64,000 bases of DNA from Candidatus Desulfobacillus denitrificans (GTDB lineage Bacteria > Pseudomonadota > Gammaproteobacteria > Burkholderiales > Rhodocyclaceae): positions 2,337,390 to 2,401,389 of the forward strand of contig AP021857.1 of NCBI GenBank assembly GCA_017347485.1, in the 5' to 3' direction. The position numbers were made by a program, and so were the translations under genes. Positions 18,602-27,340 of this stretch are shown here, one piece after another. A model generated the notes under the pieces. That model was not told where the DNA came from, did not search any database, and saw nothing but the letters and a program-made list of their open reading frames with translations. The stretch's first letter is position 1. Every line of letters begins with the position of its first letter.

Positions 18602-18650
18602 CCCCTTTCCCGCGGAAAGGGGTGACGATGGTTCAGCCGCCGGCGCGGCT
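18602..18650 (+). repeat. REP-like hairpin pair between qmoB and hdrC
   Basis: Stem CCCCTTTCCCGCGGAAAGGGG followed by TGACGATGGTTC and a second stem AGCCGC-cggc-GCGGCT. Same layout as the element between qmoA and qmoB. Confidence 0.7.
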
Positions 18651-18673
18651 TCCGTGAGAAAGGGCTGACGAGA

Positions 18674-19282
18674 ATGACCACCGCCATGAAATACCGCAAC
18701 GACTTCCTCGGGGAAGTCGAGAAGAACGTCGAGGAAGGCCACTGGGTGCGCATGTGCATGCAGTGCGGCGTCTGCGCCGGCTCCTGCCCGCTGGGCAACG
18801 CCTGGGCGCATCCGCCGCAGGAGCTGTTCATGATGATCCGCGCCGGCAAGCGCGAGGAAGTGCTCTCCTCCGACTCGATGTGGATGTGCACCTCCTGCTA
18901 CAACTGCATCGTGCGCTGCCCGAGGAAGCTGCCGATCACGCACATCATGCACGGCCTCGCCAACTACGCGCACCGCCTCGGCCTCGCGCCGAAGGGCCAG
19001 CCGACGCGCGAGACGGCCACGCTGTTCTGGAACAACCTGATCAAGAAGGGCCGCGTGAACGAGCTGACCTTCTCGCTGGCCCTCTACTTCAAGGACGGTT
19101 TCGTGCAGGGCATCAAGAACGCGCTGAACATGCAGGCGGTCGGCCTGGGTCTCGTCAAGGCCAAGCGCCTCAACCCGATGGAGCTCCTCGGCGGCCACGG
19201 CGTCAAGGACCAGGCCGGCTTCAAGGCCATGATCGAGAAGGCGCGCCAGATCGAGGACCGCAAGAAGGGCTTCGCCAAGTAA
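18674..19282 (+). CDS. hdrC: HdrC-like iron-sulfur subunit of Qmo/Hdr complex
   Basis: A 202-residue soluble protein with two [4Fe-4S] motifs, CMQCGVCAGSCPLG near residue 32 and CTSCYNCIVRCPRKLPI near residue 75, matching HdrC. In sulfate-reducing deltaproteobacteria QmoC is a fusion of HdrC with a haem b membrane domain; here the membrane domain is absent and a separate hdrB follows, the QmoAB-HdrCB arrangement known from Gram-positive sulfate reducers and some sulfur oxidisers. The role is electron transfer from QmoAB towards HdrB. An alternative in-frame ATG at 18686 would shorten it by four residues. Confidence 0.88.
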   Translation: MTTAMKYRNDFLGEVEKNVEEGHWVRMCMQCGVCAGSCPLGNAWAHPPQELFMMIRAGKREEVLSSDSMWMCTSCYNCIVRCPRKLPITHIMHGLANYAHRLGLAPKGQPTRETATLFWNNLIKKGRVNELTFSLALYFKDGFVQGIKNALNMQAVGLGLVKAKRLNPMELLGGHGVKDQAGFKAMIEKARQIEDRKKGFAK

Positions 19283-19312
19283 GCCTCAACGCCAAGCCCA
19301 CGGAGAAAGCAA

Positions 19313-20209
19313 ATGGCAAAGAAAGAATACGCGTTCTACCCCGGCTGCTCCTCGCAGTCGAAGGCCTCGGCCTCGAACTACCTGACGTCGGTCAACGCCA
19401 TGTGCGACAAGCTCGACGTCACCATCACCGAGATTCCCGACTGGAACTGCTGCGGCGCCTCGATCGGCTACGCCGAGGGCGGCGAGCTGCCGCGCCTGGC
19501 GCTGTCGGCGCGCAACTTCGCCCTGGCCGAGACGCACCTGCCGGGCAAGGAGATGGTCGCCACCTGCGCCGCCTGCTGGCTGGCCCAGCGCGAGGTGAAG
19601 GAGCGCCTCGACGGCAGCGAGCAGCTGCTCAAGGAAACCAACGAGGCGCTGGCCGCCGCCGGACTGAAATACCAGGGCACGACGCCGGTGCGCCACATGG
19701 TCGAGGTGCTGATCGAGGACCTCGGCTACGACGCGCTGAAGCAGCCGGTGGTGAAGCCGCTGGAAGGCATCAAGTTCGCCGGCTACGTCGGCTGCCAGAC
19801 CAACCGCCCCTTCGGCATCGCCGGCGAATCCTTCGAGAACCCGGTGTACCTCGACAAGCTGGTCGAGACCGTCGGCGGCGAAGCCGTGCCCTACGACCAG
19901 AAGGTGACCTGCTGCGGCGGCGCGCTGGCCTTCTCCGAGCCGGACAAGTCGCAGAAGCAGATCCGCGACATCGTCGAATCGGCCTACGACCACGGCGCCG
20001 AGATGATCGTCACGCCCTGCCCGCTGTGCCAGGCCAACGTCGAGATCTACCAGAGCGAGATCAACAAGAAGCAGGGCACGAAATTCAGCATGCCGGTGCT
20101 CTACTACTCCCAGCTGATGACCATCGCCTATGGCGGCTCGGCGAAAGAGGCCGGCCTCGACGGCCAGCTCATCAAGGCGACCAGGCTGGAAGAGATCGCG
20201 AAGAAGTAA
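19313..20209 (+). CDS. hdrB: HdrB-like cysteine-rich subunit
   Basis: A 298-residue HdrB-type protein. Two CCG domains are seen: YPGCSSQSKASASNYL with DWNCCGAS and TCAACW, then GYVGCQTNRPFG, VTCCGGALAF and TPCPLCQANVE, the cysteines that bind noncubane [4Fe-4S] clusters. It ends the qmoAB-hdrCB operon. With no membrane subunit encoded nearby, how electrons reach the quinone pool is open; HdrCB may dock on another membrane protein or use a soluble partner. The last ~20 codons are duplicated 1.4 kb downstream as part of a 235-bp direct repeat (EAGLDGQLIKATRLEEIA in both copies). Confidence 0.9.
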   Translation: MAKKEYAFYPGCSSQSKASASNYLTSVNAMCDKLDVTITEIPDWNCCGASIGYAEGGELPRLALSARNFALAETHLPGKEMVATCAACWLAQREVKERLDGSEQLLKETNEALAAAGLKYQGTTPVRHMVEVLIEDLGYDALKQPVVKPLEGIKFAGYVGCQTNRPFGIAGESFENPVYLDKLVETVGGEAVPYDQKVTCCGGALAFSEPDKSQKQIRDIVESAYDHGAEMIVTPCPLCQANVEIYQSEINKKQGTKFSMPVLYYSQLMTIAYGGSAKEAGLDGQLIKATRLEEIAKK

Positions 20210-20383
20210 GCTGCCCCATTTCTTTCTTCTCCCCTCGCCCCGCTTGCGGGGAGAGGGGCGGGGGAGAGGGGTGCGGCCGGCGGGCCACCCTCTCCCCATC
20301 CCTCTCCCGCCAGCGGGAGAGGGAGTACCCAGCCAAAAGTCAGTCCCCGCAGGACGGCGCGGGGGCGGTTCAGATCCTGCGGC
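20147..20383 (+). repeat. Direct repeat copy A (hdrB 3' end, hairpins, thrH 3' end)
   Basis: 237 bp, covering the last 63 bases of hdrB, an intergenic block of CCCCTC-type hairpins, an ACTGACTTTT copy, and 22 bases corresponding to the end of thrH. It is almost identical to 21542-21775, with one 3-base indel (TTC) and a few substitutions beside the hdrB stop. Here the hdrB end is the functional one and the thrH end is the remnant. Confidence 0.95.
20336..20344 (-). repeat. ACTGACTTT repeat copy 5
   Basis: Minus-strand copy GGGGACTGACTTTTGG in the intergenic part of direct repeat A. Confidence 0.75.
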
Positions 20384-20386
20384 CTG

Positions 20387-21436
20387 TTAGCGCATCGGCG
20401 CCGTCCCCGGCTTGGCCGGCACAAAACCGCGCACAGACGCCCAGCGGTCGAAATGGGGCCGCAATTCTTCCGGCAGATCGAGGACGAAATCCGTATCCAG
20501 CGGATAGGCGATGCGCATGTTGCGGCTGACGGCATCGAGCAACAAATTGCCCTGCGCAAGATCCTTCGGTCTTTTCTTCGCGTCCCGTTCCGGCTTTTCC
20601 GCCAGCCAAAGCTTGTGCAGGGCCATCCAGCGCGGATCGGGCGCGAAGATGGGGCAGCTGCGGTTGTCCCGGGAAGCGACGACATGGCGCACCGGGCGCC
20701 CCTTGAGAAGCCATTCCTGTTCCTCGAAGATCGCCATCGGCAAGAAAACCTCTTCCCGCGACAGCGTCCTGAACAGCGACGGCGCCACCAGGAGTTCGAC
20801 TTCGTATCCGGTCTTGTCGACCGCCTGATAAGGCTTTCTCTCGTTGATGCGAAACGAGGCATCGACGGTTTTCAGCACTTTCATCAGCGGCGACCCGACG
20901 GGCCTGTCCGATGATGCGGAAAGCGCGATTTGCGCGCCCCGGCACCAGGCCAGATCGAAGTCCTCGGTTTCATCGAGACCGCGCGTGAAACGGCAGCCGG
21001 CTTCGATCTCGTAGGCCGCAAAAGCATTGGTGCCGACGAGCATCAGGCTGTCGCCGAGCAGGCCGGCAATGTCCAGTTCCCTGAGAATCCTGGCCGGCTT
21101 CGGCATGGCCTGCGGCAGCTTGAGCCTTCGGTAGAGGACGACGATTTCCGCCAGCGCTTTCCCGGTCTCCTCGACAGCCGCTTGCGCCGCCGCGCGCTCG
21201 GCGAGGAAATCGCCAAGGCGTTTCTCGGTGGCTTCGCTGCGGACGCCCTGCGTCGTGCCGACATCGCCCGGCCGCCGCTTCACCGTCAGGTACTGCGGAT
21301 GGCCCTCCTTCGGCGCAAAGAACATCGAGCTGGGCAAGGCTTCGAGCCGGCGAATGGCATCGACCCAGGCGTCATGTCTCTGCGCCAGATTGGCGGCAAT
21401 GCGCAGGGCCTCGTCAGAAAAGGGAATAAAATCCAT
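20387..21436 (-). CDS. GSU2403-family nucleotidyltransferase-fold protein (inserted gene)
   Basis: A 349-residue protein resembling the GSU2403 nucleotidyltransferase-fold family (recognised by eye). The core is LMLVGTNAFAAYEIEAGCRF followed by DETEDFDLAWCRG, i.e. the G(T/S)-x-D-x-D nucleotidyltransferase signature near residues 130-160; then VDKTGYEVELLVAP and a C-terminal RWMALHKLWLAEKPERDAKK. Function in the family is unproven; related folds act as antitoxins or RNA-modifying toxins. The gene lies between two direct repeats, its stop codon three bases past copy A, and its upstream region (21437-21541) is strikingly AT-rich, all pointing to recent acquisition. No partner gene is present in the insert. 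Confidence 0.8.
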   Translation of the reverse strand: MDFIPFSDEALRIAANLAQRHDAWVDAIRRLEALPSSMFFAPKEGHPQYLTVKRRPGDVGTTQGVRSEATEKRLGDFLAERAAAQAAVEETGKALAEIVVLYRRLKLPQAMPKPARILRELDIAGLLGDSLMLVGTNAFAAYEIEAGCRFTRGLDETEDFDLAWCRGAQIALSASSDRPVGSPLMKVLKTVDASFRINERKPYQAVDKTGYEVELLVAPSLFRTLSREEVFLPMAIFEEQEWLLKGRPVRHVVASRDNRSCPIFAPDPRWMALHKLWLAEKPERDAKKRPKDLAQGNLLLDAVSRNMRIAYPLDTDFVLDLPEELRPHFDRWASVRGFVPAKPGTAPMR

Positions 21437-21541
21437 AACACAATGTTAATTAAAAGATTACACGTATTCAACAGAATACCAATCAAGACAAGTGTTATTT
21501 TATTATTAACAGATAGTTATACTTTTATCATGGTGTTTTTG
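21437..21541. other. AT-rich upstream region of the inserted gene
   Basis: About 100 bases of AT-rich sequence with TTAATTAAAAG, TTATTTTATTATTAAC and TTATACTTTTATC, unlike the GC-rich surroundings. It probably holds the promoter of the nucleotidyltransferase gene and marks the foreign part of the insert. It abuts direct repeat B. Confidence 0.7.
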
Positions 21542-21775
21542 GAGGCCGGCCTCGACGGCCAGCTCATCAAGGCGACCAGGCTGGAAGAGATCGCCGGGAA
21601 GTAAGCTGCCCCATTTCTTTCTCCCCTCGCCCCGCTTGCGGGGAGAGGGGCGGGGGAGAGGGGTGCGGCCGGCGGGCCACCCTCTCCCCATCCCTCTCCC
21701 GCCAGCGGGAGAGGGAGTACCCAGCCAAAAGTCAGTCCCCGCAGGACGGCGCGGGGGCGGTTCAGATCCTGCGGC
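21542..21775 (+). repeat. Direct repeat copy B (hdrB 3' remnant, hairpins, thrH 3' end)
   Basis: 234 bp, nearly identical to 20147-20383. It starts with a headless hdrB tail including its own stop codon and ends within the real 3' end of thrH. Together with copy A it shows that the ancestral order was hdrB - intergenic hairpins - thrH and that the gene between entered with duplication of this junction. Confidence 0.95.
21728..21736 (-). repeat. ACTGACTTT repeat copy 6
   Basis: Minus-strand copy GGGGACTGACTTTTGG in direct repeat B, the duplicate of copy 5. Confidence 0.75.
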
Positions 21776-22370
21776 TGGCCGCCTCGAAGGCGGCGGCCAT
21801 TTCCTCGTAGCTGCGCGTGACGGGAAACTGCGGGAATTCGTCGATGACGTTCTGCGGCGGGCGGAAGAGGATGCCGGCGTCGGCCTCGGCCAGCATCGTC
21901 GTGTCGTTGTAGGAATCGCCGGCGGCGATGACCTTGAAGTTGAGCGCCTTGAAGGCCTTCACCGACTCGCGCTTCTGCTCCGGCATGCGCAGGGTGTAGC
22001 CGCGCACGCAGCCCGACGCATCCACCTCCAGCTTGTGGCAGAACAGCGCCGGGTAGCCGAGCTGCCTCATCAGCGGCATGGCGAACTCGTAGAAGGTGTC
22101 GGAGAGGATCACCACCTGGAAACGCTCGCGCAGCCAGTCGAGGAATTCCCGCGCGCCGGGCAGCGGCCCCATCTCGGCGATGACCTGCTGGATGTCGGGC
22201 AGGCCGAGGCCGTGCTGCTCGAGGAGGGCCAGGCGCCCCTGCATCAGCCGGTCGTAGTCCGGCTCGTCGCGCGTGGTGCGCGACAGTTCGGGAATGTTCG
22301 TCCGCTTGGCGAATTCGATCCAGATTTCCGGAATCAGGACGCCTTCGAGGTCCAGACACGCCAGTTGCAC
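21762..22370 (-). CDS. thrH: ThrH: phosphoserine phosphatase / homoserine kinase-like HAD protein
   Basis: A 202-residue HAD-family enzyme matching ThrH, which in Pseudomonas shows phosphoserine phosphatase and phosphoserine:homoserine phosphotransferase activity and links serine with threonine synthesis. Motif I is [14 protein letters not shown] with the nucleophile Asp near residue 6, motif [13 protein letters not shown], motif III and [17 protein letters not shown]. The open frame continues far upstream, but GTG 22370 gives exactly the family N-terminus and has AGGAGA seven bases before it. The 3' end forms part of direct repeat B. It is convergent with the inserted gene's remnant structure and divergent from the histidine kinase. 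Confidence 0.92.
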   Translation of the reverse strand: MQLACLDLEGVLIPEIWIEFAKRTNIPELSRTTRDEPDYDRLMQGRLALLEQHGLGLPDIQQVIAEMGPLPGAREFLDWLRERFQVVILSDTFYEFAMPLMRQLGYPALFCHKLEVDASGCVRGYTLRMPEQKRESVKAFKALNFKVIAAGDSYNDTTMLAEADAGILFRPPQNVIDEFPQFPVTRSYEEMAAAFEAASRRI

Positions 22371-22472
22371 TTCGCTTCTCCTGATGGTCGCGCCGGCGGC
22401 CGGCGCAAGGGTTCGGCATTTTAGCCGAATTCCACCGGTTCCCCGCGGCCGCGGAGAGGTCCGGGCGGGGGT

Positions 22473-25286
22473 ATGATCGCCTTGCCCATGAACGCTACCG
22501 ACAGCCGGCTCCCCGGCCGGCGCGCCCTTGCCCTGCTTCTGCTGATCGCCGCCGCGACCGGCGGGCTCTGGTCCGCCGCGCTGTCCGCCTACCGCGCCGG
22601 CGAAATCCGCCAGAACGAAAACGAATTGGCCTCGCTCGCCGGGCTCAAGAGCCTGCGCGTGCAGGCGTGGCTCGACGAAAAGCGCAGCGATGCCGCCGTG
22701 CTGGCGGAACTGACTTTTGTCCCGGAGGCCCTGCTCGCGCCGACAGGCTCCGCCAGATGGGCGGAATTGCGGAAACAGTTCGAGCTGTTTCGCAGTGCCT
22801 ACGATTACCACTCGGTGCTGTTGTTCGATCCCGCCGGCCATTTGCACCTTGCCGTGGGCGCGGCGACGGAGGACGAAATCGCGGCGGCGGTCGGCGAACT
22901 CGGGGATGCGGACTTCATGACTCCCGGCGTGGTCCGCATCGCCTCGCTGCAACTGAGCCCGGCCGGACCCGACCGCACGCTGCTGCTCCAGCTGCGCGCC
23001 CCGGTTCACGAGCGAACCCAGCCGGACCGGCCGCTCGCCGGCTACCTGGTCTTCCTCATGGATTCGCACAAGGTCACCGACTCCCTGATGCGCGTAAACC
23101 GCGGTCGCCATGCCAGCGATGAAGCCGGCCTGCTCGAGCACCGCGGCGGGCAAGTGCGCGTGCTCAACACCTCGATGTTCCGGCCAGGCGCCGTGGTCTC
23201 GCTCGACACCCGCGCGGACGAGCTGCCGGCGGCCCAGGCCACGCAGGGAGCGGTGGGCGCGGTGCAGGGGCGCGACTATCGCGGCGAGGCCGTGCTGGCC
23301 CACATCGAGCGGATTCCGGACAGGGACTGGTTCGTCATCGCCAAGCGCGACATGCGCGAAATCCTCGCGCCGGTGCGGACGGTGGCCGGGTGGTCGGGCG
23401 CGGCCACCGCCCTGCTGTTCCTGGCGGTGACCGCGGCCTGGCTCGCCCGCCGCCGCGTCCTGCAGGTCCGCTTCGACCTCGCGCGGCAGGCCGCCGCGAC
23501 CGAGGCGCTGGCCGCCAGCGAGAGGCGGCTGCGCGGGCTGATCGAAAACGCCTGGGACATGATCATGCTCTTCGACCGCGGCATGCGCGTCTCTTACGCC
23601 AGCCCGGCCGTCGAACAGAAGGTTGGCCGCAACCTGCTCGGCGAAAGCGTCGCCGGCTCATCGGCCTCGGCGCATCCGGAGGATCTGTCCCGCATCGAGG
23701 CGGCGCGCCGCGAGGCCCTCGCCCATCCCGGCGTGCCGCAGCGCTTCGAGCACCGGGTCAGGGGGCGCTACGATCACTGGATGACGGTCGAGGCCAGCTT
23801 CACCAGCCAACTCGACGACCCGGACATCGGTGCGCTGGTCTATGTTGGGCGCGACGTCAGCGAGCGCAAGTGGTCCGAGCAGGCCTTGCGCGAGAGCGAG
23901 GCGCGCTACCGTTTCCTCTTCAAGCTCTCGCCGGACGCCATCTTCCTGCACCGCGACGGCGTCATCTTCCAGGCCAACGAGGCCGCGCTGCGCCTGTTCA
24001 GGACCGAAAAGGAGACCGCGCTGATCGGGCGGCACTGGCGCGAGCTGATCGTTGCGGAAGACTGGCCGGCCGCCGAGCGGCGCATCGCCGCGCTGGAGAA
24101 GGGCGAACAGGACTACCTGACGCCCGTCGAGCTGCGCTACCGCGCCTTCGACGGTCAAACCATCGAGGTCGAGGCGACCGCGGCGCGTGTCGTCATCGAC
24201 GGAAGATCGTCGATCATATCCATCATGCGCGACATCACCGAGCGCAAGCGGATGGAGCAGGCCCTGCGCGAAAGCGAGGCACGCCTGCGCGCCATTTTCG
24301 ACAGCGCGCCGGTCGGCATCGCCATCGCCGACGCCGAAGGACGCTACCTGATGGTCAACCGCGCCCAGTGCGAGATGCTCGGCTACGGCGAGGCGGAGCT
24401 GTTGCGGCGGACCTTCGCCGACGTCACCCATCCGGACGACGTGCAGGCCAACCTCGACATCGCCGCGCGCCTGTGGCAGGGCGAGATCGGCGCCGGCTCG
24501 GTGGAGAAGCGCTACGTGCGCAAGGACGGCTCGGCCCTCTGGGTGCTGCTCACCGCCAGCCCGGTGCGCACCGCCGACGGCGAAGTGCTCGGCAGCGTCG
24601 GCGTGGCGCAGGACATCACCGAGCGGCGCGAGGCCGAGGCGCGGCGGCTGGAATACGCCCACCGGCAGCGCGACATCCTGGTGCGCGAGGTGCACCACCG
24701 CATCAAGAACCACCTGCAGGGGCTGGCCGGCCTGCTCAGGCAGCACCTGCGCGAGCAGCCCGCGCTCGAACTCGTGGTGCAGAAATTCGCCGCGCAGGTC
24801 CGCGCCATTGCCATCGTGCATGGCCTGCTGGGAAGGGAGAAGGGCGACACCAGCCTGCGCAGCCTGGTCGACGAAATCGCCGCCTTCCTCGGCCAGATGG
24901 CCGGCAGCCGCATCGAACCGGTCTGTCCCGACCACGCCTGCCTGCTGGCCGTGGCCGAAGCGGAGGCGGTGCCCGTCGCGCTCGTCCTCAACGAACTGCT
25001 GACGAACGCGCTGCGCCACGGCGCGGATCCCTCGCGGCTGCGCCTGTCCATGCAATGCGACGGCAACAGCGCGAGCGTCGTCATCCGGAACCCCGGCCGC
25101 CTCTCTGCCGGCGTGGATTTCGCCGCCGGCAAGGGGCTCGGCACGGGCCTCGGCCTGATCCGTTCCCTGCTGCCGCCGGCGGGCGCCGCGCTCAGCCTGA
25201 AGAACACCGAAGACGGCCAGGTCGAGGCCCGCCTCGAGCTGGGGCCGCCGCTGCTGCTGCCGGCTCAGCTCGTCAGCCGGCGGTAG
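22473..25286 (+). CDS. Membrane sensor histidine kinase with three PAS domains (HisKA_2 type)
   Basis: A 937-residue sensor kinase. TM1 is [20 protein letters not shown]; a periplasmic sensor region of about 270 residues follows; TM2 is [17 protein letters not shown] near residue 315. Then come three PAS domains, each introduced by [18 protein letters not shown] linkers and closed by [18 protein letters not shown] and VAQDITERR. The kinase core is the HisKA_2/HWE-like [16 protein letters not shown] with the phospho-acceptor His, and the ATPase domain has [15 protein letters not shown] and [10 protein letters not shown]. No response regulator is adjacent. It overlaps the convergent norD-like gene by 22 bases. 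Start could also be ATG 22488. Confidence 0.88.
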   Translation: MIALPMNATDSRLPGRRALALLLLIAAATGGLWSAALSAYRAGEIRQNENELASLAGLKSLRVQAWLDEKRSDAAVLAELTFVPEALLAPTGSARWAELRKQFELFRSAYDYHSVLLFDPAGHLHLAVGAATEDEIAAAVGELGDADFMTPGVVRIASLQLSPAGPDRTLLLQLRAPVHERTQPDRPLAGYLVFLMDSHKVTDSLMRVNRGRHASDEAGLLEHRGGQVRVLNTSMFRPGAVVSLDTRADELPAAQATQGAVGAVQGRDYRGEAVLAHIERIPDRDWFVIAKRDMREILAPVRTVAGWSGAATALLFLAVTAAWLARRRVLQVRFDLARQAAATEALAASERRLRGLIENAWDMIMLFDRGMRVSYASPAVEQKVGRNLLGESVAGSSASAHPEDLSRIEAARREALAHPGVPQRFEHRVRGRYDHWMTVEASFTSQLDDPDIGALVYVGRDVSERKWSEQALRESEARYRFLFKLSPDAIFLHRDGVIFQANEAALRLFRTEKETALIGRHWRELIVAEDWPAAERRIAALEKGEQDYLTPVELRYRAFDGQTIEVEATAARVVIDGRSSIISIMRDITERKRMEQALRESEARLRAIFDSAPVGIAIADAEGRYLMVNRAQCEMLGYGEAELLRRTFADVTHPDDVQANLDIAARLWQGEIGAGSVEKRYVRKDGSALWVLLTASPVRTADGEVLGSVGVAQDITERREAEARRLEYAHRQRDILVREVHHRIKNHLQGLAGLLRQHLREQPALELVVQKFAAQVRAIAIVHGLLGREKGDTSLRSLVDEIAAFLGQMAGSRIEPVCPDHACLLAVAEAEAVPVALVLNELLTNALRHGADPSRLRLSMQCDGNSASVVIRNPGRLSAGVDFAAGKGLGTGLGLIRSLLPPAGAALSLKNTEDGQVEARLELGPPLLLPAQLVSRR
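22709..22717 (+). repeat. ACTGACTTT repeat copy 7
   Basis: Plus-strand copy GGAACTGACTTTTG within the histidine kinase gene, read as Glu-Leu-Thr-Phe; the base before the core is A instead of the usual G. Confidence 0.7.
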
Positions 25287-27340
25287 ATGTCGGCCACCTT
25301 CAGCGGCAGCTTGCCGGCGTCGTCGATCACGGTGTAATGCGCCGGGCCGTAGAGGCGCGGCAGGTAGTCGGCGCCGTGGCGGTCGATGGTGACGCAATAG
25401 CTGCGCACGCCGCGGCCGTGCGCCTCCTGCAGGGCGCGGCGCGTGTCCTCGATGCCGTAGTGGCCGCGGTACTCGTCGCCGAAGTCGTCGGGACGGCCGT
25501 CGGAGAGCGTCACCAGCAGCTTGTGGCGCGCCGGCTGCGCCGCCAGCAGCCGCGTCAGGTGGCGGATCGCCACGCCCATGCGCGTGTAGTCCTTCGCCGC
25601 GATGGCGGCGATGCGCCCGCGCACCGCGGCGTCGTAGGTCTCGTCGAAGCGCTTCACCGGGTAGATGTCGCAGCGCGTGCGCGTCCAGCCGGAGAAGCCG
25701 TAGATGGCGTAGGCGTCGCCGAGCGCCTCCAGCGCCTCGCACAGCATCACCAGCGCCTCGCGCTCGGCGTCGTTCACCCAGCCCTTGGTCGAGCCGCTCA
25801 TGTCCACCATGAACATCGCCGCCAGCGAGCGCTCGCTGCGGATGCGCCGGCTGTAGAGCCGCGCCTCCGGCTCGGCGCCGGCGGCGCGGTCGCCCGCCGC
25901 CTCGACCAGCGCGTCGAGGTCGAGCTCCTCGCCCTCGGGCTGGCGGCCGAGCAGCCGGTCCTCGCCCCGCAGCATCTCGAAGCGGCGGCGGATGCGGCGG
26001 ATCGCCGCCGTGTTGCGCAGACTGACTTTTGCCACGTAGTCCGGATCGCCGGGCGGCAGCGCCACCTCGAACAGGTGGCACCAGCCGCGGCGGTAGGCGC
26101 GGCGGCGCCAGTCCCATTCGTCGTAGCGGTGCTGCGGCTCGCGGTGGCCGGTGAGGGCGTCCTCCTCGGCGTGCTCGTTCCACTCGGGCGGCAGCGGCTG
26201 CCAGGCGCCCGGGCCGGCCGGCGTGAGACACTCCGGCGGCAGCGCGCCGAGATCCTGCACAAGCGACCGCGCCGCCGCCTGCGCGTCCGGCGGCAGGGCG
26301 ACGGCCTCGCCGTCGAGGCTGATCTGAAACTTGCCGCCGTCGAGGTTCACCGCCGGCGAGGCGGCGCCGGCGCCCTTGCGGCCGCCGAAGCCCTTCAGGG
26401 CCGAGAGCGCCTTGCGCACCACCTCGGTCTCGCGCGCCAGGCGCGTCGCGCGCGCGCCGAGCGCGGCGGCGAGGTCGATGGCGCCGGCATGCGGCAGCGG
26501 CGGCGGTTCGGCCGCGCCGGCCATGCACTCGTCGAGAAAAGTCAGTGTCTGCGAGACGGCGGCATCGGCGCGGCCGAGGCGCCGCTCGGCTTCCCGCAGG
26601 GCTTCCGGCCAGGGGCCGCGCAGCCGCGCCATCTCGGCGGCGAGGCCGGGCAGCTCGGCGGCGAGCGCGGCCTCGAGGCGCACCGCCTCCAGCGCGGCGA
26701 ACCAGCGCAGCGCGCGCGCGCGGTCGGGCCAGCGCGCGAGCCGCGCCTCGACGTCCACTTCGGCGCAGCCGAAGGTGCCGTAGCGCGTCTGCGCCCACAG
26801 CAGCGCCGCCGTCGCCTTGTAGAGGCGGCGGTTGTCCTCCGCCGTGGCGTATTCGGCCAGCTGCGCCGGCAGGAAGACGGTCTCGGTGTCGGTGTGGGCG
26901 ACGCTGCCTTCGGCCAGCCCGAGGGGGCGGCCGGAAAGTCCTTGCAGGAAGCGCGCCAGGCGCGCCTCCTGGTCGGCGAGCCGCGCCGCGGCCGGCGCGC
27001 GTTCGCGCGCCGCGGCGAAGGCCTCGATCGCCCGCAGCTGCGCCATCGCCGCCTGGCCGCCGTGGCGGTCGTAGGCATCCAGCCCGGCCAGCACCCAGGC
27101 CTCGAAGCCGGCGGGGTCGAGCCGCGCCAGCGCCTTCGGCGCCAGGGCGGCGACGAGATAGCCGACCTCGGCATACGACTGGGCGGCGACGCCGGTCCAG
27201 TGCAGCGCGCGCTCCTGCTCCTCGCGCGACAGCTTCTCGAGGCCGTCGGCGATGTTCTTCGCCGAGCGGTGCGAATGCGAGGCGAACAGCAGCTCGTCGA
27301 GCCGCTGCTCGAGTTCGTCGGAGAAGAGCTTTCTGTTCAA
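25265..27340 (-). CDS. NorD/CbbO-like VWA-domain protein
   Basis: A 691-residue protein with a C-terminal von Willebrand A domain: the MIDAS motif is MFMVDMSGSTKGWV near residue 515, with LVTLSDGRPDDF later and TRMGVAIRHL in between. Its N-terminal ~480 residues are helical and Ala/Arg-rich, as in NorD and CbbO. These proteins act with a MoxR-type AAA+ ATPase (NorQ/CbbQ) to activate a metalloenzyme, for example NO reductase or rubisco. The cbbQ-like gene is upstream, separated by an MNT/HEPN pair. The apparent TTG start overlaps the HEPN stop (TTGA), suggesting that the original start region was altered by that insertion. Two repeat copies lie in it. Confidence 0.82.
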   Translation of the reverse strand: MNRKLFSDELEQRLDELLFASHSHRSAKNIADGLEKLSREEQERALHWTGVAAQSYAEVGYLVAALAPKALARLDPAGFEAWVLAGLDAYDRHGGQAAMAQLRAIEAFAAARERAPAAARLADQEARLARFLQGLSGRPLGLAEGSVAHTDTETVFLPAQLAEYATAEDNRRLYKATAALLWAQTRYGTFGCAEVDVEARLARWPDRARALRWFAALEAVRLEAALAAELPGLAAEMARLRGPWPEALREAERRLGRADAAVSQTLTFLDECMAGAAEPPPLPHAGAIDLAAALGARATRLARETEVVRKALSALKGFGGRKGAGAASPAVNLDGGKFQISLDGEAVALPPDAQAAARSLVQDLGALPPECLTPAGPGAWQPLPPEWNEHAEEDALTGHREPQHRYDEWDWRRRAYRRGWCHLFEVALPPGDPDYVAKVSLRNTAAIRRIRRRFEMLRGEDRLLGRQPEGEELDLDALVEAAGDRAAGAEPEARLYSRRIRSERSLAAMFMVDMSGSTKGWVNDAEREALVMLCEALEALGDAYAIYGFSGWTRTRCDIYPVKRFDETYDAAVRGRIAAIAAKDYTRMGVAIRHLTRLLAAQPARHKLLVTLSDGRPDDFGDEYRGHYGIEDTRRALQEAHGRGVRSYCVTIDRHGADYLPRLYGPAHYTVIDDAGKLPLKVADIYRRLTS
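26021..26029 (+). repeat. ACTGACTTT repeat copy 8
   Basis: Plus-strand copy CAGACTGACTTTTGCC, antisense within the norD-like gene, read there as Ala-Lys-Val-Ser-Leu. Confidence 0.75.
26538..26546 (-). repeat. ACTGACTTT repeat copy 9
   Basis: Minus-strand copy CACTGACTTTTCTC in the norD-like gene, read as Thr-Leu-Thr-Phe. It lies only about 510 bases from copy 8 and in the opposite orientation. Confidence 0.7.

Noticed and set aside
20220..20335. CCCCTC-type hairpins as a CRISPR array
   Set aside because: They are palindromic REP-like stems without regularly sized unique spacers.
20147..21775. Direct repeats as transposon target-site duplications
   Set aside because: About 235 bp is far beyond normal target duplications, and neither transposase nor terminal inverted repeats are seen in the insert.
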